The translations under genes were made by a program, and so were the position numbers. Shown in pieces: positions 7,865-14,016 of a stretch of 14,486 bases of DNA (the first letter of the stretch is position 1; every line of letters begins with the position of its first letter). A model generated the notes under the pieces. The model worked only from the letters and a program-made list of their open reading frames with translations, had not been told where the DNA came from and did no database searches. Source of the DNA: an uncultured Campylobacter sp. (GTDB lineage Bacteria; Campylobacterota; Campylobacteria; Campylobacterales; Campylobacteraceae); contig NZ_CALIBB010000276.1 in assembly GCF_938045595.1 (NCBI RefSeq), positions 1 through 14,486 of the forward strand, given 5' to 3'.

Positions 7865-8082
7865 GTGATTTTGCTTGATGTCTAGAAATTTTATTTTAGA
7901 ATTTTGCTTAATATTTTGCGGCAAAATTTTATATTTCGTGACAGCCGCGCAGAATTTTAAATTTAATGTCACAGCAAAATCAAGTGGCGTCGTGGGACGT
8001 TATAGTGAAGTTTTCGCGCCGAATTTTAAAGCTGCTTTAGTCAAAATTTATAGAATTTTATACGATCTAATGAAAGGATTCG

Positions 8083-8646
8083 ATGGAGTCGATGTTTGAA
8101 AACCTCCATACGTGGGGGTATCTGATACTGTTTTTGTATTCGCTGGGCGGAGGATTTTTGGCGCTTGCGGCAGCGGGCGTGCTAAGCTCGGCCGGCGAGC
8201 TCAATATCGTCTTATGCATCGTAATCGCCTGCATATCGAACTTTATAGGCGATTCTGGGCTGTTTTTAGTAAGCCGCTACAATAAAAAAGAGATCATGCC
8301 CTATCTGCGCAAACAGCGCCGCAACCTCGCTCTGGCGCAGATTTTGTTTCGTAAATACGGCGACCGCATCATTTTGATTAAAAAATTTATCTACGGCCTC
8401 AAAACCCTCGTGCCGATCGCGATCGGCATCACAAAATATTCATTTTTAAAATTTAGCGTCATCAATGCCGTAAGCTCGCTCATTTGGGCGCTTGTGGTGG
8501 GGCTACTGAGCTACTACGCGGGCGATTTCGTGCGCGAGCTCTATGTGCACATTAAGGACGCGCCGTGGATCGCTCCGCTGGCTCTAGGCGCGATAGTAGT
8601 GGCGATCGTGCTCTATTTTCGCTTCGCCACGCGTAAAAGAGGCTAG
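8083..8646 (+). CDS. DedA-family inner-membrane protein
   Basis: This 187-residue polytopic membrane protein fits the DedA/SNARE-associated (VTT) family, whose members flip undecaprenyl phosphate or phospholipids. Helices appear at about 11-34, 41-63, 122-147 and 162-180. Family marks include GD (56-57) followed by LVSRY, and the re-entrant KKFIYGLKTLVPIAIG (100-115), a divergent form of the F-x-R-F-x-P-x-x-R-x-x-x-P-x-x-x-G motif. The substrate of this member cannot be told. The ATG at 8083 is preceded by GAAAGGA (8072-8078), 4 bases away; an in-frame ATG at 8092 is possible but is 13 bases from that site. It is followed after two bases by the barnase-like gene. The position after the rny block matches, from memory, C. 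jejuni Cj1210. Confidence 0.85.
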   Translation: MESMFENLHTWGYLILFLYSLGGGFLALAAAGVLSSAGELNIVLCIVIACISNFIGDSGLFLVSRYNKKEIMPYLRKQRRNLALAQILFRKYGDRIILIKKFIYGLKTLVPIAIGITKYSFLKFSVINAVSSLIWALVVGLLSYYAGDFVRELYVHIKDAPWIAPLALGAIVVAIVLYFRFATRKRG

Positions 8647-8648
8647 CG

Positions 8649-9392
8649 GTGGCAAAAAATCTGATCCCGCTCGCAATTTTCGCAGCGCTTCTTTTGGCGC
8701 TAATTTTTATCTCCAATTCGCGCGGCTCCGCGGCTAAAGATGAGCGGGTTTTTACCTCAAAAACCCTGGATGCCGCCTCGCGTAAAAGCGGTGCGCAAAA
8801 TTCAAAAAGCGGCGTCGATCGTAAAATTTCAAGCTCACAAAATCCTGCAAGCGGCGCCGGCGCAAAAGATGAGAGCGGTGCAAGAAGCGCAGACGGCGGG
8901 ACAGGGCGCGGGGCGGATCTAGGAGATTTAAAATCTCATCCGCGAGAAAACGAGCCTGCCGTGGCAAATCCTAAAAATGAGGCGGACGCTCACAGGCGGC
9001 GCAGCGCAGATTATGAAGCTTCGCACTCGCAAAATCCCGCCGAAAATTCTAAAAATCAGCTCGCGGACGAGCCCTGCATAAGCAGGGAGTGCGTGAGCGC
9101 TCATATCCGCCGTACGGGCTCTTTGCCGCAAAATTTCATCACGAAAAAGCAGGCGGGCGAGCTTGGCTGGCAGGGCGGCGATCTGTGGCGATACGCGCGC
9201 GGCAAGAGCATCGGCGGCGACCGCTTCGGCAATTTCGAGCGCAGATTGCCTGATAAAAAGGGACGGACTTGGCGCGAGTGCGATATCGAGTATCGCGGCG
9301 GCGCGCGCGGCGCGAAGCGGCTGATATTTTCAAATGACGGGCTGATCTTCTACACCGCCGATCATTACGAAAGCTTCGAGCGCGTGCAATGA
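8649..9392 (+). CDS. Membrane-anchored or exported barnase-family ribonuclease
   Basis: A predicted toxin-type guanyl-preferring ribonuclease of 247 residues in three parts. Residues 5-21 form a hydrophobic signal or anchor segment. Residues 26-140 are a polar, Ser/Ala/Asn/Lys-rich, probably disordered spacer. Residues about 155-247 align closely with Bacillus barnase: LPQNFITKKQAGELGW, GKSIGGDRFGN, LPDKKGRTWRECDIEY and the terminal TADHYESF. By alignment the catalytic set is intact: Lys166 (barnase Lys27), Glu210 (Glu73), Arg220 (Arg83), Arg224 (Arg87) and His239 (His102). Cys143 and Cys148 just before the domain could form a disulfide. The GTG start has AAAAGAGG at 8635-8642 and lies two bases after dedA. 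The barstar gene overlaps its end (ATGA). Whether the spacer is cleaved, and whether the target is self, rival or extracellular RNA, is not visible. Confidence 0.93.
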   Translation: MAKNLIPLAIFAALLLALIFISNSRGSAAKDERVFTSKTLDAASRKSGAQNSKSGVDRKISSSQNPASGAGAKDESGARSADGGTGRGADLGDLKSHPRENEPAVANPKNEADAHRRRSADYEASHSQNPAENSKNQLADEPCISRECVSAHIRRTGSLPQNFITKKQAGELGWQGGDLWRYARGKSIGGDRFGNFERRLPDKKGRTWRECDIEYRGGARGAKRLIFSNDGLIFYTADHYESFERVQ

Positions 9393-9670
9393 GTTTAAAT
9401 TTTAAAACGTGCCGCGGCGCAAAGATCATCATCGACGGCGCAAAGATCAGACGCAAAGATCAAATTTTCGCGCTGTTTGCCGCAGCGCTAAATTTCAAGC
9501 CCGAATACGTCGCAAATTTAGACGCGCTCTACGACGCGCTGGGCGAGCGAGGCGGACGGATCTTAGTCGTCATCAAAAGGGGCGGAATTTTAAAGCTAAG
9601 GCTGGGCAAATTTTATGATATTTTGCTGGATGTTTTGCGCAGCGGCGAGGCGAAAATTTTAATCTTATGA
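9389..9670 (+). CDS. Barstar-family RNase inhibitor
   Basis: This is the predicted cytoplasmic antidote to the preceding ribonuclease, 93 residues with no signal peptide. It shows barstar architecture: a first strand IIIDGAKI, a helix, then PEYVANLDALYDALGE (residues 38-53), matching barstar's inhibitory helix. Asp45 and Asp49 correspond to barstar Asp35 and Asp39, which plug the barnase active site. A last helix and the strand KILIL close the fold. Two departures are visible. The helix that carries barstar Glu76/Glu80 is shortened to VLRSGEAK with no clear Glu76 equivalent. The protein is also basic, with about 17 Lys/Arg against 9 Asp/Glu by my count, whereas classical barstar is acidic. 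The start overlaps the nuclease stop as ATGA, so the two are translationally coupled. Confidence 0.9.
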   Translation: MSLNFKTCRGAKIIIDGAKIRRKDQIFALFAAALNFKPEYVANLDALYDALGERGGRILVVIKRGGILKLRLGKFYDILLDVLRSGEAKILIL

Positions 9671-9732
9671 GCTTGCGAGGCAGCCATTCCGCTTTAAAGC
9701 TAAATTTTGCCGAGGCAAAGGTAGGTTTGTTT

Positions 9733-9763
9733 CGGCGCAGTTTCGATCGCGCCGTTAAATTTT
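9733..9763 (+). terminator. Probable terminator of the dedA-barnase-barstar operon
   Basis: CGGCGC (9733-9738) pairs perfectly with GCGCCG (9749-9754) over a 10-base loop and is followed by TTAAATTTT. It lies between the barstar gene and the convergent 147-residue gene. A second small hairpin, TTTGC-CGAG-GCAAA, lies upstream at about 9706-9719. Confidence 0.5.
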
Positions 9764-9771
9764 GCCGAATT

Positions 9772-10215
9772 TTATAGCTTATTAAAAGAGGCGATTTTGG
9801 AAATTTCACCCATAAAGTCCGCGCGGTCAAATTTAAACTCAAGCCCATACTGCCAATCTTTGCGGCGCAGGTTTGTAAAGTCGTAAAGCTTAACCGTCTC
9901 TGTTTCAAATTTAATCTTAAGTGCGAGATACCAGCAGCTCCAGATCCCGCACGGACAGCCCAGTAGCACGGCGTTTCGCTCATCTTGCGCCAGATCAGCC
10001 TCAAGCGCCGTGCGTAAAAATAGCTCCTCAAAATCGATCAAGCTTAAGTAGGCGTAGCCTCCTGCGATGCTAGCTTGCCCATCTTTCGCCGCAAAGCTTT
10101 GCTCGCGCCGCTTAATCAGCTCAAGCAGAGGCTCGCCGTTTATTTTGACGACGACTTCGGTAAAGCTTTCGCCCTCAATTTCGTAATCGTTTAGGTAAAA
10201 TTTAATGCTATCCAT
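9772..10215 (-). CDS. Hypothetical protein with a CPCG...C cysteine cluster
   Basis: This is a 147-residue cytoplasmic protein whose function I do not recognise. Its middle has GCPCGIWSCW (Cys87, Cys89, Cys94), followed by a strand with a hydrophobic pattern, a YDF segment, then DWQYGLEFKFDRADF near the C-terminus. A similar layout (C-x-C-G-x-x-x-C, then V-x-W-x-x-F, then W-x-Y and an F-x-F-D-r-x-x-Y/F ending) is one I associate with small uncharacterised bacterial proteins, but I cannot name the family. The cysteines could bind a metal. The ATG has only a weak GAGA-type site upstream. It converges on the barnase/barstar genes, so a link to that pair is possible by position but unproven. Confidence 0.75.
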   Translation of the reverse strand: MDSIKFYLNDYEIEGESFTEVVVKINGEPLLELIKRREQSFAAKDGQASIAGGYAYLSLIDFEELFLRTALEADLAQDERNAVLLGCPCGIWSCWYLALKIKFETETVKLYDFTNLRRKDWQYGLEFKFDRADFMGEISKIASFNKL

Positions 10216-10385
10216 GCGGCAATCTCGCTAAATGATCTATTTTGCGCCGTATTTGCACCGGCCTGCTAAAATTTCGTCGTAGTTTAGCGAATTTGAAGTG
10301 AAATTTGGGTGAAAATCAAAAATTCGGTGGTAAAGCGCAGATCAAATGGATATTTCGTAAAAATTTAATGATTTTGAACTCGCGG

Positions 10386-10410
10386 AGCTTGCTTTCGGTG
10401 AGCGCAAGCT
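10386..10410. repeat. Hairpin AGCTTGC/GCAAGCT
   Basis: A perfect 7-base inverted repeat with an 11-base loop in an otherwise empty interval. There is no U-tract directly after it on either strand, so a role as an intrinsic terminator is not supported. Confidence 0.45.
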
Positions 10411-10476
10411 TAAATTCACAAAAAAGCTTAATTTGCATAGATGAAAGAAGCGAAAATAAAAGGTTAAATTTCATCA

Positions 10477-10562
10477 CAGATCAAAGAGATCGAAACGAGG
10501 GTTAAATTTTGCTATGGATAAAGAAGTCGAAATTAGAAACGAGGGGCTAAATTTAATTCGCT
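10477..10562. repeat. Diverged tandem direct repeat
   Basis: Two adjacent units share GAT-AAAG-A-GTCGAAA-like sequence, then an exact GAAACGAGGG (10492-10501 and 10536-10545), then a TAAATTT. The second unit is longer by a few bases. The origin and function are unknown. Confidence 0.4.
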
Positions 10563-10594
10563 TTTGCGGGCGCTTAAATTTGACCCCGCCGCGG

Positions 10595-10972
10595 CTACAT
10601 CATTTCGCCGCTTTTGTGCTCGTGCTCGGTGTAGGTTACCGGAATATCCTTCTTGCCTTTTCCCGGCGTATACACTCCCTCTCCGCGTTTGAAAAGAAGC
10701 TCGATACCTTCGTCGTTCGTAAGCATTATGCCGCTTGCGGAAGCCGCGCGTTTAAGATTATGCTTTTTGCCTTTTTCGTCGGTTAACACGCCCGTTGCGA
10801 ACATATCGTTCGAGCTAAGGCTGATGCGCTTATCTCCGGTCTCTCCGAGTAGAAATACGATCGTGTGCGCTACAGACTCTTGCTTTTGCTGCGGAGCCGT
10901 ATCGGCCTTAGGTTGGTTGCATCCGCTTAAAATCGCGATTGCCGCTAATGACGAGAATACAATTCGTCTCAT
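10595..10972 (-). CDS. MliC-like lysozyme-inhibitor lipoprotein
   Basis: This is a 125-residue lipoprotein: signal peptide with lipobox ILSGC (Cys18), then a Gln/Lys-rich linker and a small beta-type domain. The region KKHNLKRAASASGIMLTNDE (70-89) followed by IELLFKRGEG (90-99) resembles the two conserved segments of MliC/PliC inhibitors of c-type lysozyme, an S-G/A-S-G stretch and a 'xxxTKG' stretch. In these families a Ser and a Lys enter the lysozyme active cleft; here Ser80 and Lys95 are plausible equivalents. Unlike many MliC proteins the domain has no cysteines. It would guard peptidoglycan from host lysozyme, such as that of saliva. The start has AAAGGAG (10978-10984) and a TATAAT upstream. 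The family assignment is by eye and moderate; the lipoprotein call is strong. Confidence 0.75.
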   Translation of the reverse strand: MRRIVFSSLAAIAILSGCNQPKADTAPQQKQESVAHTIVFLLGETGDKRISLSSNDMFATGVLTDEKGKKHNLKRAASASGIMLTNDEGIELLFKRGEGVYTPGKGKKDIPVTYTEHEHKSGEMM

Positions 10973-10986
10973 TTTTTCTCCTTTAA

Positions 10987-11041
10987 AAAAAGTTCGCGAA
11001 TTATATAGCCAAAAAGTAAATCCTAGATTTCGCGACTTTTT
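10987..11041. repeat. Inverted repeat flanking the mliC-like promoter
   Basis: The left arm AAAAAGTTCGCGAA (10987-11000) matches the reverse complement of TTCGCGACTTTTT (11029-11041) except for one extra T. The 28-base spacer contains most of the minus-strand -10 box. The repeat lies in the divergent spacer between the MliC-like gene and gapA. Confidence 0.55.
11000..11005 (-). promoter_or_regulatory. -10 element for the MliC-like gene
   Basis: On the minus strand this reads TATAAT (within CTATATAATTCG), about 28 bases before the start codon. It lies at the edge of an inverted repeat (10987-11041), so access to it could be controlled. Confidence 0.5.
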
Positions 11042-11069
11042 ATTTAATCAAAGATTAACCCAAATTTAG

Positions 11070-11075
11070 TAAAAT
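11070..11075 (+). promoter_or_regulatory. Candidate -10 element for the gapA operon
   Basis: TAAAAT (within TTAGTAAAATTCC) lies 34 bases before the gapA ATG, with AT-rich sequence upstream. A strong AAGGAG at 11098-11103 follows. Confidence 0.45.
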
Positions 11076-11109
11076 TCCAGCTGAAAACATCCCAAATAAG
11101 GAGAACCTT

Positions 11110-12114
11110 ATGGCAGTAAAAATCGCAATTAACGGCTTTGGAAGGATCGGTAGGTGCGCGGCTAGAATTGCGCTAAGCAGGGACGATGTGGAGCTTGTGG
11201 CGATCAACGATACCGCTAAGCGCGAGCTTACGAGATACCTGCTTCAATACGACACCGTTCACGGCGAGTTTCGTAAAAAAGTAGAAATTCTAAGCGACGA
11301 ATGCATAGCCGTAGACGGCAAAAAAATCCGCGTCTATTCCACCAGAGAGCCTGCGGAGCTTGATTTTGCGGGCGATGGTGCAGAAGCTGTGCTTGAATGT
11401 ACTGGTGCGTTTTTAACGAGCGAAAAATGCAAGCCATTCATAGATAACGGTATCGGCGTAGTCGTAATGAGCGCGCCTGCCAAGGATGATACGCCTACTT
11501 TTGTAATCGGCGTTAATGAGGGCGCTTATGCAGGACAACGCGTCATCTCAAACGCTAGCTGCACCACTAACGGCCTGGCTCCGATTGCAAAAATTCTAGA
11601 CGATGAGCTTGGTATCGAAAAGGGTCTGATGACGACGATTCATGCCTATACGCACGGACAGAGCCTAGTCGATGTAAAAGCCAAGGACTTTCGCCGTTCA
11701 CGCGCCGCGGCTCTTAATATCGCTCCGACTACGACGGGTGCGGCAAAAGCGATTAGTAAGGTACTTCCGCAGCTAAGCGGTAAGATGCACGGGCAATCTG
11801 TGCGCGTGCCGGTGGCTAACGTTTCGATGGTTGATCTAACGGTGCTAACGCGCAAGCAGACGGGTGCCGAGGAGCTAAATGAAATTTTCCGCCGCTATGC
11901 TGCTAAAGAGATGAAAGGAATTTTGCTCGTAGACGACGATAGTCGCGTCAGCAGCGATTTTTGTACTTCAGAATACTCCAGCATCGTAGCTAGCGACTGC
12001 ACGCAGGTAATTGACGGCAATCTGATAAAAGTGATGAGCTGGTATGACAACGAGTGGGGATATAGCGAGCGCCTCATCGATTTAGCCCTATATGCGGCAA
12101 AAAGAAGGAAATAA
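11110..12114 (+). CDS. gapA: Glyceraldehyde-3-phosphate dehydrogenase, type I
   Basis: This enzyme interconverts glyceraldehyde-3-phosphate and 1,3-bisphosphoglycerate with NAD in glycolysis/gluconeogenesis. Its 334 residues are a typical length. The Rossmann start INGFGRIGR (7-15) and Asn33-Asp34 after the second strand suggest NAD rather than NADP use. The active site is SNASCTTNGLAP with catalytic Cys151 and partner His178 in TTIHAYT. The usual second cysteine of the ASCTTNC signature is Gly155 here; that cysteine is not essential for catalysis. The C-terminal WYDNEWGYSERL motif is intact. The start is supported by AAGGAG at 11098-11103. It is the first gene of gapA-pgk-tpiA; its stop lies just after the pgk ribosome binding site, one base before the pgk ATG. 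Confidence 0.97.
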   Translation: MAVKIAINGFGRIGRCAARIALSRDDVELVAINDTAKRELTRYLLQYDTVHGEFRKKVEILSDECIAVDGKKIRVYSTREPAELDFAGDGAEAVLECTGAFLTSEKCKPFIDNGIGVVVMSAPAKDDTPTFVIGVNEGAYAGQRVISNASCTTNGLAPIAKILDDELGIEKGLMTTIHAYTHGQSLVDVKAKDFRRSRAAALNIAPTTTGAAKAISKVLPQLSGKMHGQSVRVPVANVSMVDLTVLTRKQTGAEELNEIFRRYAAKEMKGILLVDDDSRVSSDFCTSEYSSIVASDCTQVIDGNLIKVMSWYDNEWGYSERLIDLALYAAKRRK

Positions 12115-12115
12115 G

Positions 12116-13327
12116 ATGGGCGAAATTCTTTCGATTAAAGATTTGAAATTTAAAGACGGCGCGCGCGTTTTTATCAGGTGCGATTTTAACGTGCCGATGG
12201 ATGAGTTTTGCAATATTACGGACGATCGTCGCATTCGTTCGTCTATCCCTACGATTAAATATTGCTTAGACGAGGGCTGCGCGGTAATTTTAGCCAGTCA
12301 TTTAGGGCGCCCGAAAAACGGATACGAAGAAAGACTTAGCCTAAAGCCTGTGGTAAAGAGACTATCTAGGCTTTTGGAGCGCGAGATAAAATTTGTCTCC
12401 GATGTCGCAGGCGAGGAAGCTGGAGCTGCGGTAAATTCGCTTAAAAAGGGCGAAGTGCTGCTGCTAGATAATCTGCGCTTCGAAAAGGGCGAGAGCAAAA
12501 ACGACGAAGCACTAGCTAAGAGGCTTGCGAGCTACGCGGAATTTTATATCAACGATGCTTTTGGCGTATGCCACCGCGCGCATGCTTCGGTAGAGGCGAT
12601 TACGAAATTCTACGATGAGGCGCATAAGGCGGCGGGATTTTTATTGCTAAAAGAGATAAAATTCGCCAAAGACCTTATTAAAGATCCTGCGCGTCCTTTC
12701 GTAGCCGTAACGGGCGGCAGCAAAGTAAGCGGCAAGCTTCAGGCGCTTAAAAATTTACTTCCTAAAGTCGATAAGCTCATCATCGGAGGCGGCATGGCGT
12801 TTACCTTTTTAAAAGCCGTCGGATATGACATCGGCAAATCTTTGCTCGAAGAGGATCTAATCGAGGAAGCAAAAAATATTCTCCGCAATGCTCGCGAGCT
12901 TGGGGTTAAAATTTATATCCCCGTCGATGCCGTCGCAGCTCCGCAATGCTCGCAAGATGCCGTTACAAAAAAGGTTACCGTCCAAGAAATTCCAAGCGAT
13001 TGGATGGGGCTAGATATCGGACCTGCGACCGTAGCGCTTTTTAAAGAAGCCTTAGACGATGCACAAACGATCTGGTGGAACGGACCGATGGGGGTTTTTG
13101 AGATCGATAAATTCGCTCGCGGCAGCCTGCATATATCGCACGCGATCGCAGATAGCGACGCCACGACCGTAGTGGGCGGCGGCGATACTGCAGATGTCGT
13201 CGAACGCGCGGGCAACGCCGATGATATGACTTTTATTTCTACCGGAGGCGGCGCGAGCTTAGAACTCATCGAGGGCAAGGAGCTGCCGGGCGTGCGAGTG
13301 CTTACCGCTAAAACGGAGCTGCGATGA
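12116..13327 (+). CDS. pgk: Phosphoglycerate kinase
   Basis: This enzyme transfers phosphate between 1,3-bisphosphoglycerate and ADP, the first ATP-yielding step of lower glycolysis. With the ATG at 12116 it has 403 residues, the normal size. Motifs in order: RCDFNVP (21-27), DDRRIRSSIPTI, ILASHLGRP, LLDNLRFEKGE, the hinge-region AVTGGSKVSGKLQAL, WWNGPMGVFE (about 320-329) and the nucleotide loop VVGGGDTADV with the STGGGASLE ending. I prefer 12116 to an in-frame ATG at 12092 because AAGAAGGAA (12102-12110) sits just before it and the longer start would run 23 bases into gapA. The stop overlaps the tpiA start as ATGA. Confidence 0.97.
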   Translation: MGEILSIKDLKFKDGARVFIRCDFNVPMDEFCNITDDRRIRSSIPTIKYCLDEGCAVILASHLGRPKNGYEERLSLKPVVKRLSRLLEREIKFVSDVAGEEAGAAVNSLKKGEVLLLDNLRFEKGESKNDEALAKRLASYAEFYINDAFGVCHRAHASVEAITKFYDEAHKAAGFLLLKEIKFAKDLIKDPARPFVAVTGGSKVSGKLQALKNLLPKVDKLIIGGGMAFTFLKAVGYDIGKSLLEEDLIEEAKNILRNARELGVKIYIPVDAVAAPQCSQDAVTKKVTVQEIPSDWMGLDIGPATVALFKEALDDAQTIWWNGPMGVFEIDKFARGSLHISHAIADSDATTVVGGGDTADVVERAGNADDMTFISTGGGASLELIEGKELPGVRVLTAKTELR

Positions 13328-14016
13328 TATTAGCAGCGAATCTTAAATGTAACCATACTCGCGCTAGCTTTGAGCGGTATGCTAAAGCTTTAGATGAAGG
13401 CTTAGCGGGCGGAATTTCGCGCGAGGATGAAATTTTGGTTTTTCCTCCTGCTAGCGCATTTTGCGCGAGGGTGAAAAATTTTACTCAAGGCGCGCAAAAT
13501 TTCTATCCTGCCGCGCACGGCAGCTTTACGGGCGAGATCGGCGGCGATATGCTGGCGGAATTTGACGTCAAAACCGTTCTTATCGGTCACAGCGAGCGGC
13601 GCGCCATTTTGGGCGAGAGCGCGGAGCTGATAAGAGAGAAATTCGGTTTTGCCGCAGCGCAGGGCTGGCGCATCGTCTTTTGCGTCGGCGAGGATGAGGC
13701 GGCATTTGCGCAAAACCGCAGCGAGGAGTTTGTAGCGACACAGCTTGAGGGTATCGATCTGAAATGTCCGAGCTTAGTACTAGCCTACGAGCCCGTCTGG
13801 GCGATCGGCACGGGCAGAAGCGCGCAGTGCGAGCAGATCGAAAGAATGCTAAATTTCTTGCGTGCTAAAAGCCCCGCGCCGCTACTTTACGGCGGCAGTG
13901 TAAATGCGGAAAATATCGCAAAAATTTGCGCGATAAAAGGTTGCGACGGGGTGCTAGTGGGTACGGCGAGCTGGGACGCCTCTAGCTTTTTGGAACTTAT
14001 ACGCGTCGTCTCGTGA
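13324..14016 (+). CDS. tpiA: Triosephosphate isomerase
   Basis: This enzyme interconverts dihydroxyacetone phosphate and glyceraldehyde-3-phosphate. The 230-residue protein is shorter than the roughly 250-residue standard, as in Campylobacter. Catalytic residues are present: Lys8 in AANLKCN (where most TIMs have N-W-K-M-N), His89 in IGHSERR and Glu156 in AYEPVWAIGTG, which also carries the flexible loop 6. The phosphate-binding LYGGSVN is near the end. The ATG overlaps the pgk stop by four bases (ATGA), so translation is coupled. It is the last gene of the glycolytic operon before a 342-base gap leading to fabI. Confidence 0.97.
   Translation: MILAANLKCNHTRASFERYAKALDEGLAGGISREDEILVFPPASAFCARVKNFTQGAQNFYPAAHGSFTGEIGGDMLAEFDVKTVLIGHSERRAILGESAELIREKFGFAAAQGWRIVFCVGEDEAAFAQNRSEEFVATQLEGIDLKCPSLVLAYEPVWAIGTGRSAQCEQIERMLNFLRAKSPAPLLYGGSVNAENIAKICAIKGCDGVLVGTASWDASSFLELIRVVS

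Larger units (their letters stand above)
7603..8082. other. Gene-free 480-base interval upstream of dedA
   Basis: After the terminator hairpin I see no convincing gene. A TTG-started frame of 74 codons (7875-8099) runs into dedA and has no ribosome binding site or recognisable content. The interval is AT-rich with several inverted words: a perfect 10-base pair CGCAAAATTT (7838-7847) and AAATTTTGCG (7855-7864) with a 7-base loop, a looser AATTTTGC/GCAAAATT pair near 7901-7928, and GTGACA (7938-7943) with TGTCAC (7967-7972). A promoter for the dedA operon should lie here; TATAGA at 8049-8054 is one weak candidate. Confidence 0.5.
10216..10594. other. Gene-poor interval of about 380 bases
   Basis: No convincing gene is present. 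The forward frames here (10305-10505, and 10514-10786 extending over the MliC-like gene) lack ribosome binding sites and family content. The interval holds a perfect 7-base stem AGCTTGC/GCAAGCT (10386-10392 and 10404-10410, 11-base loop) and a diverged direct repeat built around GAAACGAGGG and TAAATTT (10477-10562). It would also hold the promoter of the 147-residue gene near its right-hand neighbour, but no clear -10 box is seen. Confidence 0.5.

Noticed and set aside
7875..8099. 74-codon TTG-started frame before dedA
   Set aside because: No ribosome binding site, no recognisable sequence, and it runs into the dedA start in another frame.
8649..9071. Frameshift or pseudogene as the cause of the low-complexity first half of the nuclease gene
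   Set aside because: The frame is continuous from a proper signal/anchor segment and ribosome binding site into an intact nuclease domain, and the spacer has no stop in that frame.
9573..10031. 152-codon minus-strand frame overlapping the barstar and Cys-cluster genes
   Set aside because: It is a shadow frame covering parts of two better-supported genes, with an Arg-rich and featureless translation.
10514..11069. Plus-strand frames opposite the MliC-like gene (10514-10786 and 10653-11069)
   Set aside because: The minus-strand gene has a lipobox, a good ribosome binding site and a TATAAT; the plus-strand frames have none of these.
12092..12115. Upstream ATG extending pgk by eight residues
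   Set aside because: The ribosome binding site AAGAAGGAA lies downstream of it, directly before the ATG at 12116, and the family N-terminus starts there.
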